Shown here: positions 49,805-58,403 of the stretch, in pieces
Layout: every line of letters begins with the position of its first letter
Numbering within the stretch: position 1 is the first letter of the stretch
NCBI GenBank assembly: GCA_964512165.1
Contig: CAZEHQ010000003.1
Location: 1 to 64,000 of the forward strand
Direction of reading: 5' to 3'
Origin: UBA8231 sp964512165
Lineage (GTDB): Bacteria; Latescibacterota; UBA2968; UBA8231
DNA length: 64,000 nt
Position numbers and translations under genes: made by a program
The notes under the pieces: generated by a model
Databases searched by the model: none
What the model saw: the letters and a program-made list of their open reading frames with translations, nothing else
Told to the model about the DNA's origin: nothing

Positions 49805-50547
49805 GGATCTTCGACTGCGAGGCCTACCTGCCCAACAGCGGCAACCCGTACCTGTGCGGCGACTCCTTCGAGCCGGCCGACCTGATCCGCCTCGTGGACG
49901 AGGTCGACACCGAGGCCGTCCTGACCATCCCCGCCCCCGAGGCGCCCCTGGAGGGGTCGGGATGGGAGCAGACCAACAACCGCACCCTGAAGCGGGCCAT
50001 GGACGAGTACCCCGGCCGCCTGCTCGGCTGCTGCGTCGTCCGGCCTGCCGACGGCCACGCGGCCGTGGACGAGTTCGTGATCACGGTGAAGGAGTGGGGG
50101 TTCTCGGGCCTGAAGTACGCCCCGGGCCTGGAGGGCACGGCGGCGGACCTCGCCAGGGCCGCGGAGGAGATGGAGGTCCCCGTCACCATCCACACCAACG
50201 GATCGGCCGTGCTCTACGAGCGCATCGCGGCCCTGGCCCGCCGCCATCCCCGCCTGGAGATGGTCCTGGAGCACATGGGGTACCGCTTCAACGTGGACCT
50301 GGCCATCGACCTGGCCCGCCGCTTCGCCAACGTCCACCTCGCCCCCACCGTAACCGCGGCGGCCGAGCCCCTCGCCGTGAGGAAGGCGGTCGACGAGGTG
50401 GGGGCGGAACGGGTCGTCTTCGGGTCCAACGCGCCCTGGGTCGTGCCCGCCCTCGGCGTCGAGGGGATCCGCAGCCTCGGACTGGGTGAGGCCGCCGAGG
50501 AGCTGATCTTCCGCGAGAACTTCCGGAGGATCTACCGGCTGGCCTGA
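49801..50547 (+). CDS. Amidohydrolase 2 family protein, partner of the preceding
   Basis: A 248-residue paralogue. GTG 49801 has an AGGAGGTG site inside the previous gene. Features: IFDCEAYLPNSGNPYLCGDS (in place of HxH), TEAVLTIPAPEAPLEG, RAMDEYPGRLLGCCVVRPAD, EWGFSGLKYAPGLEGTAADL, MEVPVTIHTNGSAVLYERIA, LEMVLEHMGYRFNVDLAIDL, ERVVFGSNAPWVVP. Like its neighbour it lacks the first His pair but keeps TIH and EHMG. Acts in the cytoplasm; substrate unknown, presumably that of the membrane protein upstream. Confidence 0.75.
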   Translation: MRIFDCEAYLPNSGNPYLCGDSFEPADLIRLVDEVDTEAVLTIPAPEAPLEGSGWEQTNNRTLKRAMDEYPGRLLGCCVVRPADGHAAVDEFVITVKEWGFSGLKYAPGLEGTAADLARAAEEMEVPVTIHTNGSAVLYERIAALARRHPRLEMVLEHMGYRFNVDLAIDLARRFANVHLAPTVTAAAEPLAVRKAVDEVGAERVVFGSNAPWVVPALGVEGIRSLGLGEAAEELIFRENFRRIYRLA

Positions 50548-50564
50548 GGCCGGGTCCCGCGTCC

Positions 50565-50635
50565 TGCTCGAAGCCCGGCAGCCGCGAGGCGTTGTCGCGG
50601 ATCACGTCCTCCACCTGCCGGTCGGGGGGCAGGCC
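50565..50635 (-). pseudogene. Amidohydrolase C-terminal fragment
   Basis: On the minus strand these bases read GLPPDRQVEDVIRDNASRLP followed by GFEQ, nearly the same as the C-terminus of the amidohydrolase at 52078-53076 (GLTDRQVEDVFHDNAARLLG, then FE and stop). The stop codon is changed to CAG. Only about 24 codons remain, next to a pair of 15-base repeats (GCGCGGAGCGTTCAC at 50655 and 50705) that may mark the rearrangement. Confidence 0.62.
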
Positions 50636-50654
50636 CTCTTGAGCGAGAGCAGCA

Positions 50655-50719
50655 GCGCGGAGCGTTCACGGTGTCCTCGATGGACGGCCCGCGATAAGGA
50701 GCAGGCGCGGAGCGTTCAC
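50655..50719. repeat. Pair of 15-base direct repeats
   Basis: GCGCGGAGCGTTCAC occurs at 50655-50669 and again at 50705-50719, the second one covering the sulfatase stop codon. GTCCTCGATG also follows each copy at a short distance, which suggests that the sulfatase 3' end was partly duplicated. This gap between convergent genes holds no other feature. Confidence 0.55.
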
Positions 50720-52068
50720 TGGGAGTTCCCGCCCACCGCCGCGAGCTGGTCCTCGATGAACGCCTCGGCGCGCGCGTTCTCGGCTTCCGGGTCGCAGATC
50801 CCGCGCAGCTCCGCCTCCAGGCCGCGGGCGACGGCGGGTTCCGTCGCGCAGCGGTCTTCCAGCTCGCCCGGGTCGTCGAGCACGTGGAACAGCTGATGGG
50901 GGGCCTCCACGTGGTAGATCAGCTTCCACGGCCCGCGGCGGATCATGAAGCTGCTCGCCCTTGTGCCGTGGCCGTGGTACTCGCTGAAGACGGGGCGGGT
51001 GTCGTCGTGGTCGGCGACCTCCTGCAGCGGCTCCCCGTGCCGGTCCCCGGGCATGACCACCCCGGCGCTGGCGAAGAGGCTCGCCTGCAGGTCCATCAGG
51101 CTCACCGGGGTGCTCACGCGGCCCCGGCCGTCGAAGTCCGGCCCCGCCGCGATGAGCGGCACCCGCACCGAGTCCTCGTAGAGCGAGCACTTCCACCACA
51201 TGCCGAAGCGCCCGAGCATCTCCCCGTGGTCGGAGCAGTAGACCAGGTTCGTCGTCCCCCGGAGGCCGGCGGCCTGAAGCGCCTCCCGCAGCCGGCCGAG
51301 CTGCTGGTCCACCCAGTCGACGCAGGCCAGGTAGCCCCGCCGCAGGCCTCTCGTCTGGGCCTCGGTGAATCCCTCGGTCTGGAAGTGGGCCCGCAGGTCC
51401 GCGGCCCTCGGGTGCCGGGCCGTGGGGTGCTCCGGACCGTGCTCGGGCAGGTCGCCGCAGCCGGCGTACTTGTCCCACAACTCCGGAGTCGCCACGTGAG
51501 GGAAGTGAGGCGGCCCCACGCTGACGAACAGGACCCAGGGCCGGCCCAGGGCCGGGGCCGTGTCCCGGAGCCAGTCGACGGCCTCGCCCACAACCCTCCC
51601 GGGTCCGGCGAAGGCGCCCGGCCTCTCGCCGTACCCGTCGGCCCGCTTGCCGGCCCCCTCGCGGATCGCCAGCGGGTTTCGGCGGCACTCCCGATCCCCT
51701 GGCGGGCGGCGGTCCGAGGGGCGCACCACCTCGCTGTACCCCAGCTCGCCCACCGGCCGCCACAGGTCCGCCTTGCCCATGTGCACGGTATGCACGCCGT
51801 GCTGGCGCAGGATGCTGCCGAAGCTGGTCAGCCCCTCCGGCAGGTTGACGTTGCAGTTGTTGTAGCAGCGGCTCTCGTGGACGCGGCGGCCGCTGTGGAA
51901 GGCGGACCGCGCCGGCAGGCACAGGGGCGAGGGGGTGTAGGCGTGCTCGAAGAGGGCGCCCTCCCCGGCCAGGGCCCGCATGTGCGGCGTCTCGACCACC
52001 TCATGTCCGTACGGCTCGCTGCAGAGCGGGTTGTGCTCGTCGGACATGAAGACGACGGTGTTCGGCAT
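50716..52068 (-). CDS. Sulfatase
   Basis: A 450-residue protein, no signal peptide, starting at ATG 52068. The N-terminal metal-binding start is TVVFMSDEHNP, followed by TPHMRALAGEGALFEHAYTP. The sulfatase signature SPLCLPARSAFHSGRR contains C-x-P-x-R, where the Cys is converted to formylglycine. Further marks: LRQHGVHTVHMGKADLW, VYCSDHGEMLGRFGMWWKCS, RVPLIAAGP, MIRRGPWKLIYHVEAPHQLF, LDDPGELEDR. A cytoplasmic sulfatase in this bacterial group usually acts on imported sulfated sugars or esters. The stop of the upstream amidohydrolase gene is only 9 bases away, so both are one operon. Confidence 0.9.
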   Translation of the reverse strand: MPNTVVFMSDEHNPLCSEPYGHEVVETPHMRALAGEGALFEHAYTPSPLCLPARSAFHSGRRVHESRCYNNCNVNLPEGLTSFGSILRQHGVHTVHMGKADLWRPVGELGYSEVVRPSDRRPPGDRECRRNPLAIREGAGKRADGYGERPGAFAGPGRVVGEAVDWLRDTAPALGRPWVLFVSVGPPHFPHVATPELWDKYAGCGDLPEHGPEHPTARHPRAADLRAHFQTEGFTEAQTRGLRRGYLACVDWVDQQLGRLREALQAAGLRGTTNLVYCSDHGEMLGRFGMWWKCSLYEDSVRVPLIAAGPDFDGRGRVSTPVSLMDLQASLFASAGVVMPGDRHGEPLQEVADHDDTRPVFSEYHGHGTRASSFMIRRGPWKLIYHVEAPHQLFHVLDDPGELEDRCATEPAVARGLEAELRGICDPEAENARAEAFIEDQLAAVGGNSQ

Positions 52069-52077
52069 GGCCTGGCG

Positions 52078-53076
52078 CTACTCGAACCCGAGCAGCCGCG
52101 CGGCGTTGTCGTGGAAGACGTCCTCCACCTGCCGGTCGGTGAGGCCCACCGCCTGGCAGGCCCACTTGAGCGAGCGCAGGTGCTCCAGGATGATGAGCAC
52201 CGGGCGGATGGTGGTGTGCTTCTCCTGCCACACCGGGGCGTCGTCGTAGAGCCACAGGAAGGTGTCGGCCACGGGCACGCTGCGGCCGTGCTGGTGGCTG
52301 GCGGGTCCGAAGTCGGTGCCCATCATGAAGCGTTCGTGGCCGATGATCCGCAGGATGGCCACGTGGGCCATGGCGTCGCAGTTGGCGCTGGAGTCGAAGT
52401 AGAGGTTGTCCAGCCCGCGCAGCGCCGGCAGGCCGTCGAAGTTGTGGGCCGGCTGGAAGCCCCGGGCCGAGTGCGCCAGGACCAGCTTCATGTCGGGATA
52501 GGTCTCGCAGTAGTGGCGGATCCAGTGCTGGTTGCCGGGGTCGGCGGCGGCGCGGCTCTTGACCATGTGGAGGGTGATGATCCAGCCCTCCTCGTGGGCC
52601 ACCCGCACCACCTCCTCCGGCAGGTAGTCGGGGATGTCGGCCTCCCAAGTCGGCTTCGTCCGCGAGAAGGTGTGGTAGCACTTGAGGCCCCGCAGGCCGA
52701 GGCGCTTGCCCTGCTCGCGCACCCACTCCGGGTCGTCGCCGGGCCGGATCAGGAAGGCCCCGGCGAACCGCGGCCGCCCGGCGATCGTGTCGGAGACCCA
52801 CTCGCTCTGCACCAGTGAGGTCTCCGGGTCGCGCAGGGCCACCGTCGGCAGGATCCAGGCGCCCACCTCGCGCCCCGGGAAGACCGGCTCCACCAGCTTC
52901 AGGTACTCCTCGCACCCCACGTCCTCCGGGAACCCCGGCGGCGTCATGGCCCGGTTGGACTCGCGGCTCCACAGGTGGCAGTGCATGTCGATGACGCGCT
53001 CCGGCAGGAAGGCGGCCAGCTCGCGCTCGAAGAACTCCTGGTCGTGTTCCTGGAAGGAGGCTCGGGGGTCCAGCAT
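52078..53076 (-). CDS. Amidohydrolase 2 family metal-dependent hydrolase
   Basis: A 332-residue protein from ATG 53076. Here the HxH motif is present: ERVIDMHCHLWSRESNRAM. Other marks: RFAGAFLIRPGDDPEWVREQ, LGLRGLKCYHTFSRTKPTWE, EEGWIITLHMVKSRAAADPG, MKLVLAHSARGFQPAHNFDG, LYFDSSANCDAMAHVAILRI, RFMMGTDFGPASHQHGRSVP. Its C-terminus GLTDRQVEDVFHDNAARLLG is the source or sister of the fragment at 50565. Acts in the cytoplasm with the sulfatase gene that follows. Confidence 0.85.
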   Translation of the reverse strand: MLDPRASFQEHDQEFFERELAAFLPERVIDMHCHLWSRESNRAMTPPGFPEDVGCEEYLKLVEPVFPGREVGAWILPTVALRDPETSLVQSEWVSDTIAGRPRFAGAFLIRPGDDPEWVREQGKRLGLRGLKCYHTFSRTKPTWEADIPDYLPEEVVRVAHEEGWIITLHMVKSRAAADPGNQHWIRHYCETYPDMKLVLAHSARGFQPAHNFDGLPALRGLDNLYFDSSANCDAMAHVAILRIIGHERFMMGTDFGPASHQHGRSVPVADTFLWLYDDAPVWQEKHTTIRPVLIILEHLRSLKWACQAVGLTDRQVEDVFHDNAARLLGFE

Positions 53077-53516
53077 GGGAGGGCGGCTCCAGGGGATGAG
53101 TGGCGGTGTTGTGGGGGGAGAAGCCTAGCGCGGGCGGGGTACCCCTGCAAAGCCCGATCCGCCGCGGCTGGCGCACCCTCGGCTACAGGGGTCGCGCTCC
53201 GGGCGCCTCTGCTGGGGCGCCGCTGGTGGCGCCACTTCCGGTCCCCCGCCCTTGGCGCGGGCTCGACTCTCGGTGCGCCGCTCCGCGCGGCCTCTGCTGG
53301 GGCGCCGCTGGTGGCGCCAGTTCCCGTCCCGCCGCCCTTGGCCGCGGGCTCGACTCGGAGCGCCGCCGCTCCTGGGCGCCATGTTCGCCGAGTCGCCGGT
53401 GGACTCCCGCAGAGAGCCGTGCTGCCGGGCTGGCGCATATTGGGCTCTCGGCGCGCCACTTCCGAACCCGGGCCTCGGGCGCCCGGCGGTCCACGTTGCC
53501 CAACCCGTGGGGACCC
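53077..53516. other. Noncoding gap between the amidohydrolase and WD40 genes
   Basis: This 440-base stretch lies upstream of the minus-strand amidohydrolase and downstream of the minus-strand WD40 gene. It must hold the promoter of the amidohydrolase-sulfatase pair. Apart from the 85-base tandem repeat listed separately I see no gene, and the open frames across it have no ribosome site or recognisable product. Confidence 0.5.
53205..53372. repeat. 85-base tandem repeat, two copies
   Basis: Copy 1 spans 53205-53289 and copy 2 53290 to about 53372. Both begin GCCTCTGCTGGGGCGCCGCT and go on with GGTGGCGCCA, CTTGG and GCGGGCTCGACTC. Each copy contains two GGCGCC palindromes 6 bases apart, which can form a short hairpin. 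Identity is high but with indels, as expected of a noncoding duplication. Confidence 0.7.
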
Positions 53517-56500
53517 TCAACGGATCAGGACGAACTTGCGCGCCGAGACCTGCCCCGCCGTCGCCAGCCGGTAGAGGTAGGTGCCGCTGGCCAGGGGCCG
53601 TCCGCGGTCGTCGCGGCCGTCCCAGCGCAGGCGGTGGAGGCCGGCCTCGTGGTCCCCCTGGCTCAGGACCGCCACCCGCTGCCCGTTCAGGGCGAAGACC
53701 TCCAGGCGCGCCGGCCCGGATTGCAGCAGGAACCAGGAGATGACGGTCCCGCTGTTGAAGGGGTTGGGCCAGTTCTGCTGCAGTTGCGGGCCGTCCGGCA
53801 GCCCGATCCGCTCCCGGGCCAGGGCCATCAGCTTGGCCCGCGCCGGCTGGCCGAAACTCTCGGCAAAGAGGAAGAAGTCGGCGAAGTCCACCGAGCCGCT
53901 GCCGTCCAGGTCGAAGCGGGGATCGCTGCCGCCGAAGGCCTCGGCGAAGAGGAAGAAGTCGGAGAAACCGACCTCGCCGTCGCCGTCGAAGTCGCGGGTG
54001 GCCCTGGCCGTGGCTGTGAAGAGCGCGGCCTCCAGTCCCTCGACGGTAACCTCCACCGTGTTGGGGCCCGGGCGACCCCCCAGGGTCAAGGTGGCCGCGG
54101 CCCGTCCCCTCGAGTCGGTCGTCGCTGTCACCGTGGAGAGGGTGCCGTCGCCGCCGGTGACGGTGAAGGTGACCTCGGCCCCCTCCATCAGGTCGCCGTT
54201 CTCGTCCCTCACCTCGACCACGAGAGACTGGCCCAGAAGCGTCCCGGGCTCTCCCCCCTGGCCGTTGCCCGAGACGATCCTCATCGCATGGGGCCGGGGG
54301 TTGAGGTCCCAGAGCAGGACGGTGCCGTCCCGGGACCCGGAGGCTAGGGTGGCGCCGTCGAGGGAGAAGGCCAGGGAGTTGACATCGGCGACATGCCCCT
54401 CGAGGGCGGCGGCCCTTCGCCAGGTCTCCGTGTCCCACAGCAGCACGGTTCCGTCCTGGGATCCGGCGGCGAGGGTGCCGCCGCCGGGGGAGAAGGCCAG
54501 GGCGTTGATATAGGGTCCCGGGAGGGTGTGGACCTCGTTCCAGGTCTTCGGGTCCAGGAGGCGGACGCCGCCAGGGGATGTGACGGCGAGGGCGGCCCCA
54601 TCGGCGGAGAAGGCCACGGCGCCCGTCCCGAGATACCCCTCGAGAGTGCGGATCTCCCGGCCCGCTGCCAGGTCCCACAGTCGGGCGGTGCCGTCCCAGG
54701 AGCCGCTGGCGAGGATCGCTCCGTCAGGGGAGAAGGCCATGGAAGGGATCAGGGCGGTGTGCCCCTCGAGAGTGAGGAGGTTCCGGCGATCGCCCACGTC
54801 CCACAGCTGGATGTCGCCGTACCAGTATCCGGCGGCGAGGGCGGCGCCATCCGGCGAGAACGCCAGGGACTGGACCGAGGAAGGTCCCTCGAGGGCGCCG
54901 ATGCCGCGACTGCGAGCGACATCCCACAGGGTGATCCGGTTCGCTCCCACGCCGAGGATGGAACCATCGGGCGAGAAGGCCAGCGCCAGGACGTCCCCCC
55001 TGACCTCGGGAGCGCCGGCATCCCGGCCGGTCCCGACGTCCCACACTCTGGCCGCGCCGGCCGAACCGATGGCGAGGGTGGCGCCGTCCGGCGCAAGGGC
55101 CACGGTGTGGACGCTCAGGCCATGCCTCCGCATCCGGGCGGCGCTCCCGGTCTCGATATCCCAGAGGAGGATGTCGTCCCACGACATGGAGGCGAGGGTG
55201 GCGCCATCGGGCGAAAGTGCCAGGGACTGAACCGGAGCGGCCGTAGCGAAGGCGGCAGCACTCGCCTCGGCGGCCAGGTCCCACAGACGGACGGTGTTGT
55301 CCCAGGAGCCGCTGGCCAGGGTGGTGCCGTCGGAGGAGAAGGCCAGGGAGGTGATCGGTTCCGTGTGGCCCGTGAGGGTGGCGAGCTCCTGACCTCGAGC
55401 CACGTCCCACAGCTTGATCGCTCTCAGGGATCCCGCGGCGAGAGTGGCACCGTCGGGCGACAGGGCGACGCGTCGTATCTCCCTCCCGTCGAAAGCGGCG
55501 GCATCGAGAGTGGTGACCCTGGTCGCCGAGGCCACCCTCCACAAGGTGACCGTGCTGCGGCCGGTGGCCACGAGGAGGGCGCCGTCCGGAGAGAAGGCCA
55601 GGGGCTCGGAGCCTCCGGAGGCCGCATTCCACAGTTCGGTCCCGCCGGCCACATCCCAGACGATGGTCCTGCTCCAGGATCTTGAGGCGAGGAGGGTGCC
55701 ATCCGGGGAAAAGGCCACCGACTGGACATCTCCGTCATGCCGGTGGAGAACGGCACCCTCTCCACCGCCCGCGTCCCACGACACCACGGTGCCGTCCCGG
55801 GATCCGGCGGCGACGGTGCCATCGGGGGAGAACGCCGCGGAAGTGACCCAGGCGCCGGGGAGCAGGCGGAGGGCAACGGCCGTGGCCGGGTCATGGATCC
55901 AGGTGCCTATGCTGGTGGCCACGGCCAGCCGCCGGCCGTCGGGCGAGAACGACAGGGGCAGGCCGCTCCCCCCCAGCGCCGCTTCCATGCTGCCCCTGCC
56001 GAGACGAACCGTGGCGCGGTCCGGCAGATGCCACTTCCGGGGATCGCCATCCCCGAGGGGGAAGTCGGGGGTCTCCACCGCCACCAGATCGAAGGTCACG
56101 GGATCGGCCGCCAGGAGCCTCGCCTCCACGGTGACGGGCCCCGGGTTGGTGCCGAGGGAGAGCAGGGCCACCGCCCGGCCGTCGGCATCGGTCTCCTTCC
56201 TCTCGACGGTGAACCTGCCATCGAGCCGGCCATCCCCCTCGGTCACGACAAAGGTGACGGGGGCGCCCGCAATCACGTTTCCATACTGATCCCGTACTTC
56301 CACCACCAGGGGACTCTCGAGTGCGGCGCCGGCTGCGCCCTCCTGTCCGCCGCCCGAGATCTCCACCAGCTCGTGGGGTCGCGGCTCCAGCCACTCGGAG
56401 CCGTCCCACAGCTCGATCCGCTGCCATGCTCCGGAGGCCAGGGTCTCGCCGTCGGGGGAGAAGGCCACGACCTGCACAAGGTCCCCGTGCGCCAGGGAGT

Positions 56501-58001
56501 CGATCCGGACCCTGGTCCCCACGTCCCAGAGCTTGACCAGCTGTCCCGAGGCGCAGGCGAGGGTGGCGCCATCCGGGGAGAAGGCCAGGGCCGCGCCGCC
56601 GCGGACATTCTCGATGGTGGCGGCGCTGCGCCGGGTCTCGACATCCCAGATCCTGAGGAGGCCGTCCCATCCCGACTGGGAGGCGAGGGTGGCGCCATCG
56701 GGGGAGAAGGCCACGGCACCGACCCAGTGCGAATGAGCTTCCAGGGTGGTGACATGGTTCCCCGAGGCCGGATCCCACAGGGTCACCGTGCCGTCTCCCC
56801 CGGCGACGGCGAGCCTCGATCCATCGGGGGAGAAGTCCATGGAGGCGATCCAGGTGTCGTGCTCCAGCTCGGCGGATCGTGTCTCCGTCGCCAGGTCCCA
56901 CAGTTGGACGGTGTTGTCCCCGGACATGACGGCCAGGGTCCTTCCATCCGGTGAGAAGGCGATGGCCTTGAACCGGGAATCCCCCCGTCGTCCCTCCAGG
57001 TTGGCGGTGCTGTCTCCGGTGGCCAGGTCCCACAGTCTGGTGGTCCCGTTGTGCTCGGAGGCGAGGGTGGCCCCGTCCGGAGAGATCGCCACCGCCCAGA
57101 CGGCCGGTGCGGGTCCGAGGCTCGCGATGGTCTCTCGAGTTCTCCGGTCCCGCAGCGTGACCAGGGAGTCTCCCCCTGCCGAGGCCAGCGAGGCCCCGTC
57201 GGGCGAGAACGCCAGGGAGGTGACACTGGCGGGCTCCTCGATGGTGGCGACATGGCGTTCGGAGGTCTGGTACAGGGGGAAGAAGTGGCGGGTGGTCCTG
57301 CCGGATGTGTCCACGGCCCGGACGTGCATCCTGTGCACGATGGGATTGGCGAGACTGGAGGAGCCCATGGACGGAATGCCGCCGTCGTAGTCGAACTCGA
57401 CGACCGCCGCCGGTTCGCCGGAGAAGGAGCGGCACTCCCTCAGCTCGGCGCCGCCGGCGGAGAAGTGCGGCAGCTCTGTCGTTGCGAAGAGGAGGACCTG
57501 GTGAAGCCCTGACGACTCGCTGATCCGCAGTCGGACGGGAGTGCTGTCCGAACCAGCTTGATAGCGAACAGGAGAGACGAGGTCGATCGTCGATGGAGGG
57601 TTTTCTCGAGATAGATCGACATCCGGGTTCAGGTAGGGGTGGACGGCCAGGAACTCGGCGGCGCAGGCGGAGAGCCGGGCGCGGATGGCGCCGCCGTAGG
57701 ACATGATGTACCCGCTGTCCCTGAAGTCGTGCTTCAGGCCGAAGGTATGGCCCAGCTCATGGGCGACCGTTCTCCAGGAGAACGTGCCGGGAAGCATCAG
57801 GGTGCCGAAGGTCTGGCCATTCCGGTCCTGCGTGAAGGCCAGGCCGCCCGCCCGCCCGGAGAGGGTGGGCAGCGAGTGCGAGCTGAGGTCGATGACCACA
57901 ACCTCGATAGGACTTCGTCCCAGGGCTTTCCATACCTCCCGGGTAGTGCCACCGTGTTCGACGTAGTGCCGGTCGGCATGCTCTCCGTCCACGCGGTGCA
58001 C
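53517..58001 (-). CDS. Giant secreted metalloprotease-like WD40/Big_1/FlgD-tailed protein
   Basis: A 1494-residue open frame; the true N-terminus is in another frame at 58028-58309. In order: a metzincin-like protease part near residue 80 (TVAHELGHTFGLKHDF, with HExxHxxGxxH, then YIMSYGG as Met-turn); a linker sandwich; 7 WD40 blades (pattern FSPDGATLASGSWDGTVRLW with variations); a Big_1 immunoglobulin domain (VVEVRDQYGNVIAGAPVTFV); 14 more WD40 blades; a second Big_1 domain (VVEVRDENGDLMEGAEVTFT); two dockerin-like EF-hand units (DFDGDGEVGFSDFFLFAEAF, FDLDGSGSVDFADFFLFAES); and a FlgD-like tail (NWPNPFNSGTVISWF, VFALNGQRVAVLSQG, RWDGRDDRGRPLASGTYLYR). Probably a surface or secreted protease. 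It stands alone, with noncoding DNA on its 3' side. Confidence 0.85.
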   Translation of the reverse strand: MHRVDGEHADRHYVEHGGTTREVWKALGRSPIEVVVIDLSSHSLPTLSGRAGGLAFTQDRNGQTFGTLMLPGTFSWRTVAHELGHTFGLKHDFRDSGYIMSYGGAIRARLSACAAEFLAVHPYLNPDVDLSRENPPSTIDLVSPVRYQAGSDSTPVRLRISESSGLHQVLLFATTELPHFSAGGAELRECRSFSGEPAAVVEFDYDGGIPSMGSSSLANPIVHRMHVRAVDTSGRTTRHFFPLYQTSERHVATIEEPASVTSLAFSPDGASLASAGGDSLVTLRDRRTRETIASLGPAPAVWAVAISPDGATLASEHNGTTRLWDLATGDSTANLEGRRGDSRFKAIAFSPDGRTLAVMSGDNTVQLWDLATETRSAELEHDTWIASMDFSPDGSRLAVAGGDGTVTLWDPASGNHVTTLEAHSHWVGAVAFSPDGATLASQSGWDGLLRIWDVETRRSAATIENVRGGAALAFSPDGATLACASGQLVKLWDVGTRVRIDSLAHGDLVQVVAFSPDGETLASGAWQRIELWDGSEWLEPRPHELVEISGGGQEGAAGAALESPLVVEVRDQYGNVIAGAPVTFVVTEGDGRLDGRFTVERKETDADGRAVALLSLGTNPGPVTVEARLLAADPVTFDLVAVETPDFPLGDGDPRKWHLPDRATVRLGRGSMEAALGGSGLPLSFSPDGRRLAVATSIGTWIHDPATAVALRLLPGAWVTSAAFSPDGTVAAGSRDGTVVSWDAGGGEGAVLHRHDGDVQSVAFSPDGTLLASRSWSRTIVWDVAGGTELWNAASGGSEPLAFSPDGALLVATGRSTVTLWRVASATRVTTLDAAAFDGREIRRVALSPDGATLAAGSLRAIKLWDVARGQELATLTGHTEPITSLAFSSDGTTLASGSWDNTVRLWDLAAEASAAAFATAAPVQSLALSPDGATLASMSWDDILLWDIETGSAARMRRHGLSVHTVALAPDGATLAIGSAGAARVWDVGTGRDAGAPEVRGDVLALAFSPDGSILGVGANRITLWDVARSRGIGALEGPSSVQSLAFSPDGAALAAGYWYGDIQLWDVGDRRNLLTLEGHTALIPSMAFSPDGAILASGSWDGTARLWDLAAGREIRTLEGYLGTGAVAFSADGAALAVTSPGGVRLLDPKTWNEVHTLPGPYINALAFSPGGGTLAAGSQDGTVLLWDTETWRRAAALEGHVADVNSLAFSLDGATLASGSRDGTVLLWDLNPRPHAMRIVSGNGQGGEPGTLLGQSLVVEVRDENGDLMEGAEVTFTVTGGDGTLSTVTATTDSRGRAAATLTLGGRPGPNTVEVTVEGLEAALFTATARATRDFDGDGEVGFSDFFLFAEAFGGSDPRFDLDGSGSVDFADFFLFAESFGQPARAKLMALARERIGLPDGPQLQQNWPNPFNSGTVISWFLLQSGPARLEVFALNGQRVAVLSQGDHEAGLHRLRWDGRDDRGRPLASGTYLYRLATAGQVSARKFVLIR

Positions 58002-58027
58002 CAGCGGTTGCCCCCGGTCGTCGGTCT

Positions 58028-58309
58028 CGAAAAGGCCTGGGATCGGAGGACGGCCGCCTTCATCGAGTCCACCACCTCGGCGCGGAAGGGCCGGTCACTG
58101 GGCCGGAAGTAGATCAGTCGCACGGTGCGAGGCTCATCGGCCGAGAGAGCAGCGGACTTGGCCGCGTAGGGAGGCTGGCCCTCCGGGGAAGGGATGACCC
58201 GGCAGTAGGCCACCTCCTCCGAGGCCGGGGCCGGAGTGGAAGCATCGGCGGGTGGCATCGGAGCCAGGAGGAGGCCGGCCAGGGCAAGGCTGATCAGAGG
58301 ATGTCCCAT
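58028..58309 (-). pseudogene. Frameshifted N-terminal part of the WD40 metalloprotease gene
   Basis: From ATG 58309 this frame gives a signal peptide (MGHPLISLALAGLLLAPMPP) and then VAYCRVIPSPEGQPPYAAKS and TVRLIYFRPSDRPFRAEVVD, continuing SMKAAVLRSQAF. At the AAAA run 58030-58033 (TTTT on the coding strand) one base is missing: adding a T gives AFFETDDRGQPLVHRVDGEH, which runs straight into the long frame. It is either a real mutation or a sequencing error in a homopolymer. Confidence 0.75.
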
Positions 58310-58403
58310 GGGGGTCGGAAAGTAGGGGTCTGCCGGACTGCGGCCAGGTCTGTCGTTGGTCGACTGCCCGGAACCTGGGGCGGCCAGTCGCAGGGCAGGT
58401 GAC

